A DNA stretch of 64,000 nt from Nelumbo lutea (lineage: Eukaryota; Streptophyta; Magnoliopsida; Proteales; Nelumbonaceae), in contig JAKGHH010000008.1 in assembly GCA_022828595.1 (NCBI GenBank), positions 22,064,378-22,128,377 on the forward strand, given 5' to 3'. The notes below the pieces were generated by a model, which worked only from the letters and a program-made list of their open reading frames with translations, did not search any database and was not told the DNA's origin. Below, piece after piece: positions 63,670 through 64,000 of the stretch. Position numbers and translations under genes: made by a program. Within the stretch, counting starts at the first letter, position 1. Every line of letters begins with the position of its first letter.

Positions 63670-63960
63670 CTCCCTAATGGGGACAAATCTGAGGTAGTTA
63701 TCAGGATTTTTATAACACATCTTACATCTTATAAATTAATACCTAATTAATCCATTCGATTATGGAAACCTCTCAATAACATGCATTAATTAAATTTTGC
63801 CAACAACCACAAAACGTAAAATACAACATAACAATGGTTAATGAATGCCAACAACCTCTCAATAACGTTATTTTGCCAATTAATCCTACACTTGCATGTG
63901 ACTTAATGGAAGTTTGAATTAAAATACAACATAACAATTATTAATGAATGCCCCTACGGT
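63670..63960. repeat. Dispersed repeat, copy 2
   Basis: Partner of 57880-58270, with an internal partial duplication (cctctcaataac at 63770 and 63856; acaacataacaat at 63823 and 63927). 63310-63669 is AT-rich with nothing recognisable. Confidence 0.65.
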
Positions 63961-64000
63961 CTTATATCTTTTCCATTTGGTAATTAAGGAAGTAAGGAAC

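Noticed and set aside
1..64000. rRNA, tRNA, organelle insertions and bacterial-type operons
   Set aside because: I looked for conserved rRNA blocks, tRNA-like cloverleaf patterns and organelle genes by eye and saw none; a tRNA scan would be decisive.

Overview
This is nuclear DNA from a flowering plant. The evidence is: spliced genes with GT-AG introns, plant LTR retrotransposons (Ty1/copia and Ty3/gypsy of the Tat/Retand type), L1-type LINEs ending in an RNase H domain, hAT and CACTA transposon ends, a plant Golgi SNARE gene and a plant class V chitinase. The heavy nesting and a 14.3-kb intron suggest a large, repeat-rich genome; I cannot name the species.

Layout. 1-7.1 kb: a reverse-strand copia element (Copia-1) sits inside the reverse transcriptase of a forward copia element (Copia-2). 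A 5'-truncated LINE tail lies inside Copia-1. 7.1-9.4 kb: LINE scraps and a 548-bp hAT-like element with a perfect 8-bp target duplication. 9.4-25.3 kb: a GOS11-like Golgi SNARE gene on the minus strand, five coding exons. Its third intron holds a LINE (11.9-20.1 kb) that is itself split by a nearly full-length copia element (Copia-3, 12.7-18.4 kb), two further LINE tails and an RTE-type LINE remnant. Exon 4 of the SNARE gene is 2 nt short of the family pattern, so this copy may be non-functional. 25.4-36.2 kb: an old LINE is split by an 8.46-kb hAT-type element, which contains a long minus-strand LINE, which contains a 1,017-bp hAT element; three of these levels show target duplications or clean junctions. 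36.28-37.40 kb: an intact single-exon GH18 chitinase, the only gene here that looks fully functional.

37.9-41.2 kb: broken gypsy pieces, including a degenerate copy of an antisense gene. 41.6-56.7 kb: two copies of a CACTA-like unit that carries pieces of host genes (succinate dehydrogenase flavoprotein exons and an unrecognised exon). A copia gag scrap lies between the two copies. The second copy is split by a 1,951-bp solo LTR and by a 7.5-kb Retand-like gypsy element. That gypsy element carries, between integrase and 3' LTR, an antisense gene with two short introns; the same introns are present at the same places in the 39-41 kb copy. 56.8-61.8 kb: duplicated CACTA-type subterminal repeats wedged into a minus-strand gypsy element. 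61.8-64 kb: a hAT-type end, a PPR gene fragment and a dispersed repeat.

The window is mainly a record of successive insertions. Several can be ordered because removing an insertion plus one target duplication restores the host reading frame. Most noteworthy are the intron-bearing antisense gene conserved in two gypsy copies, the four-level hAT/LINE nest, the gene fragments in the CACTA-like unit, and the oversized SNARE intron.
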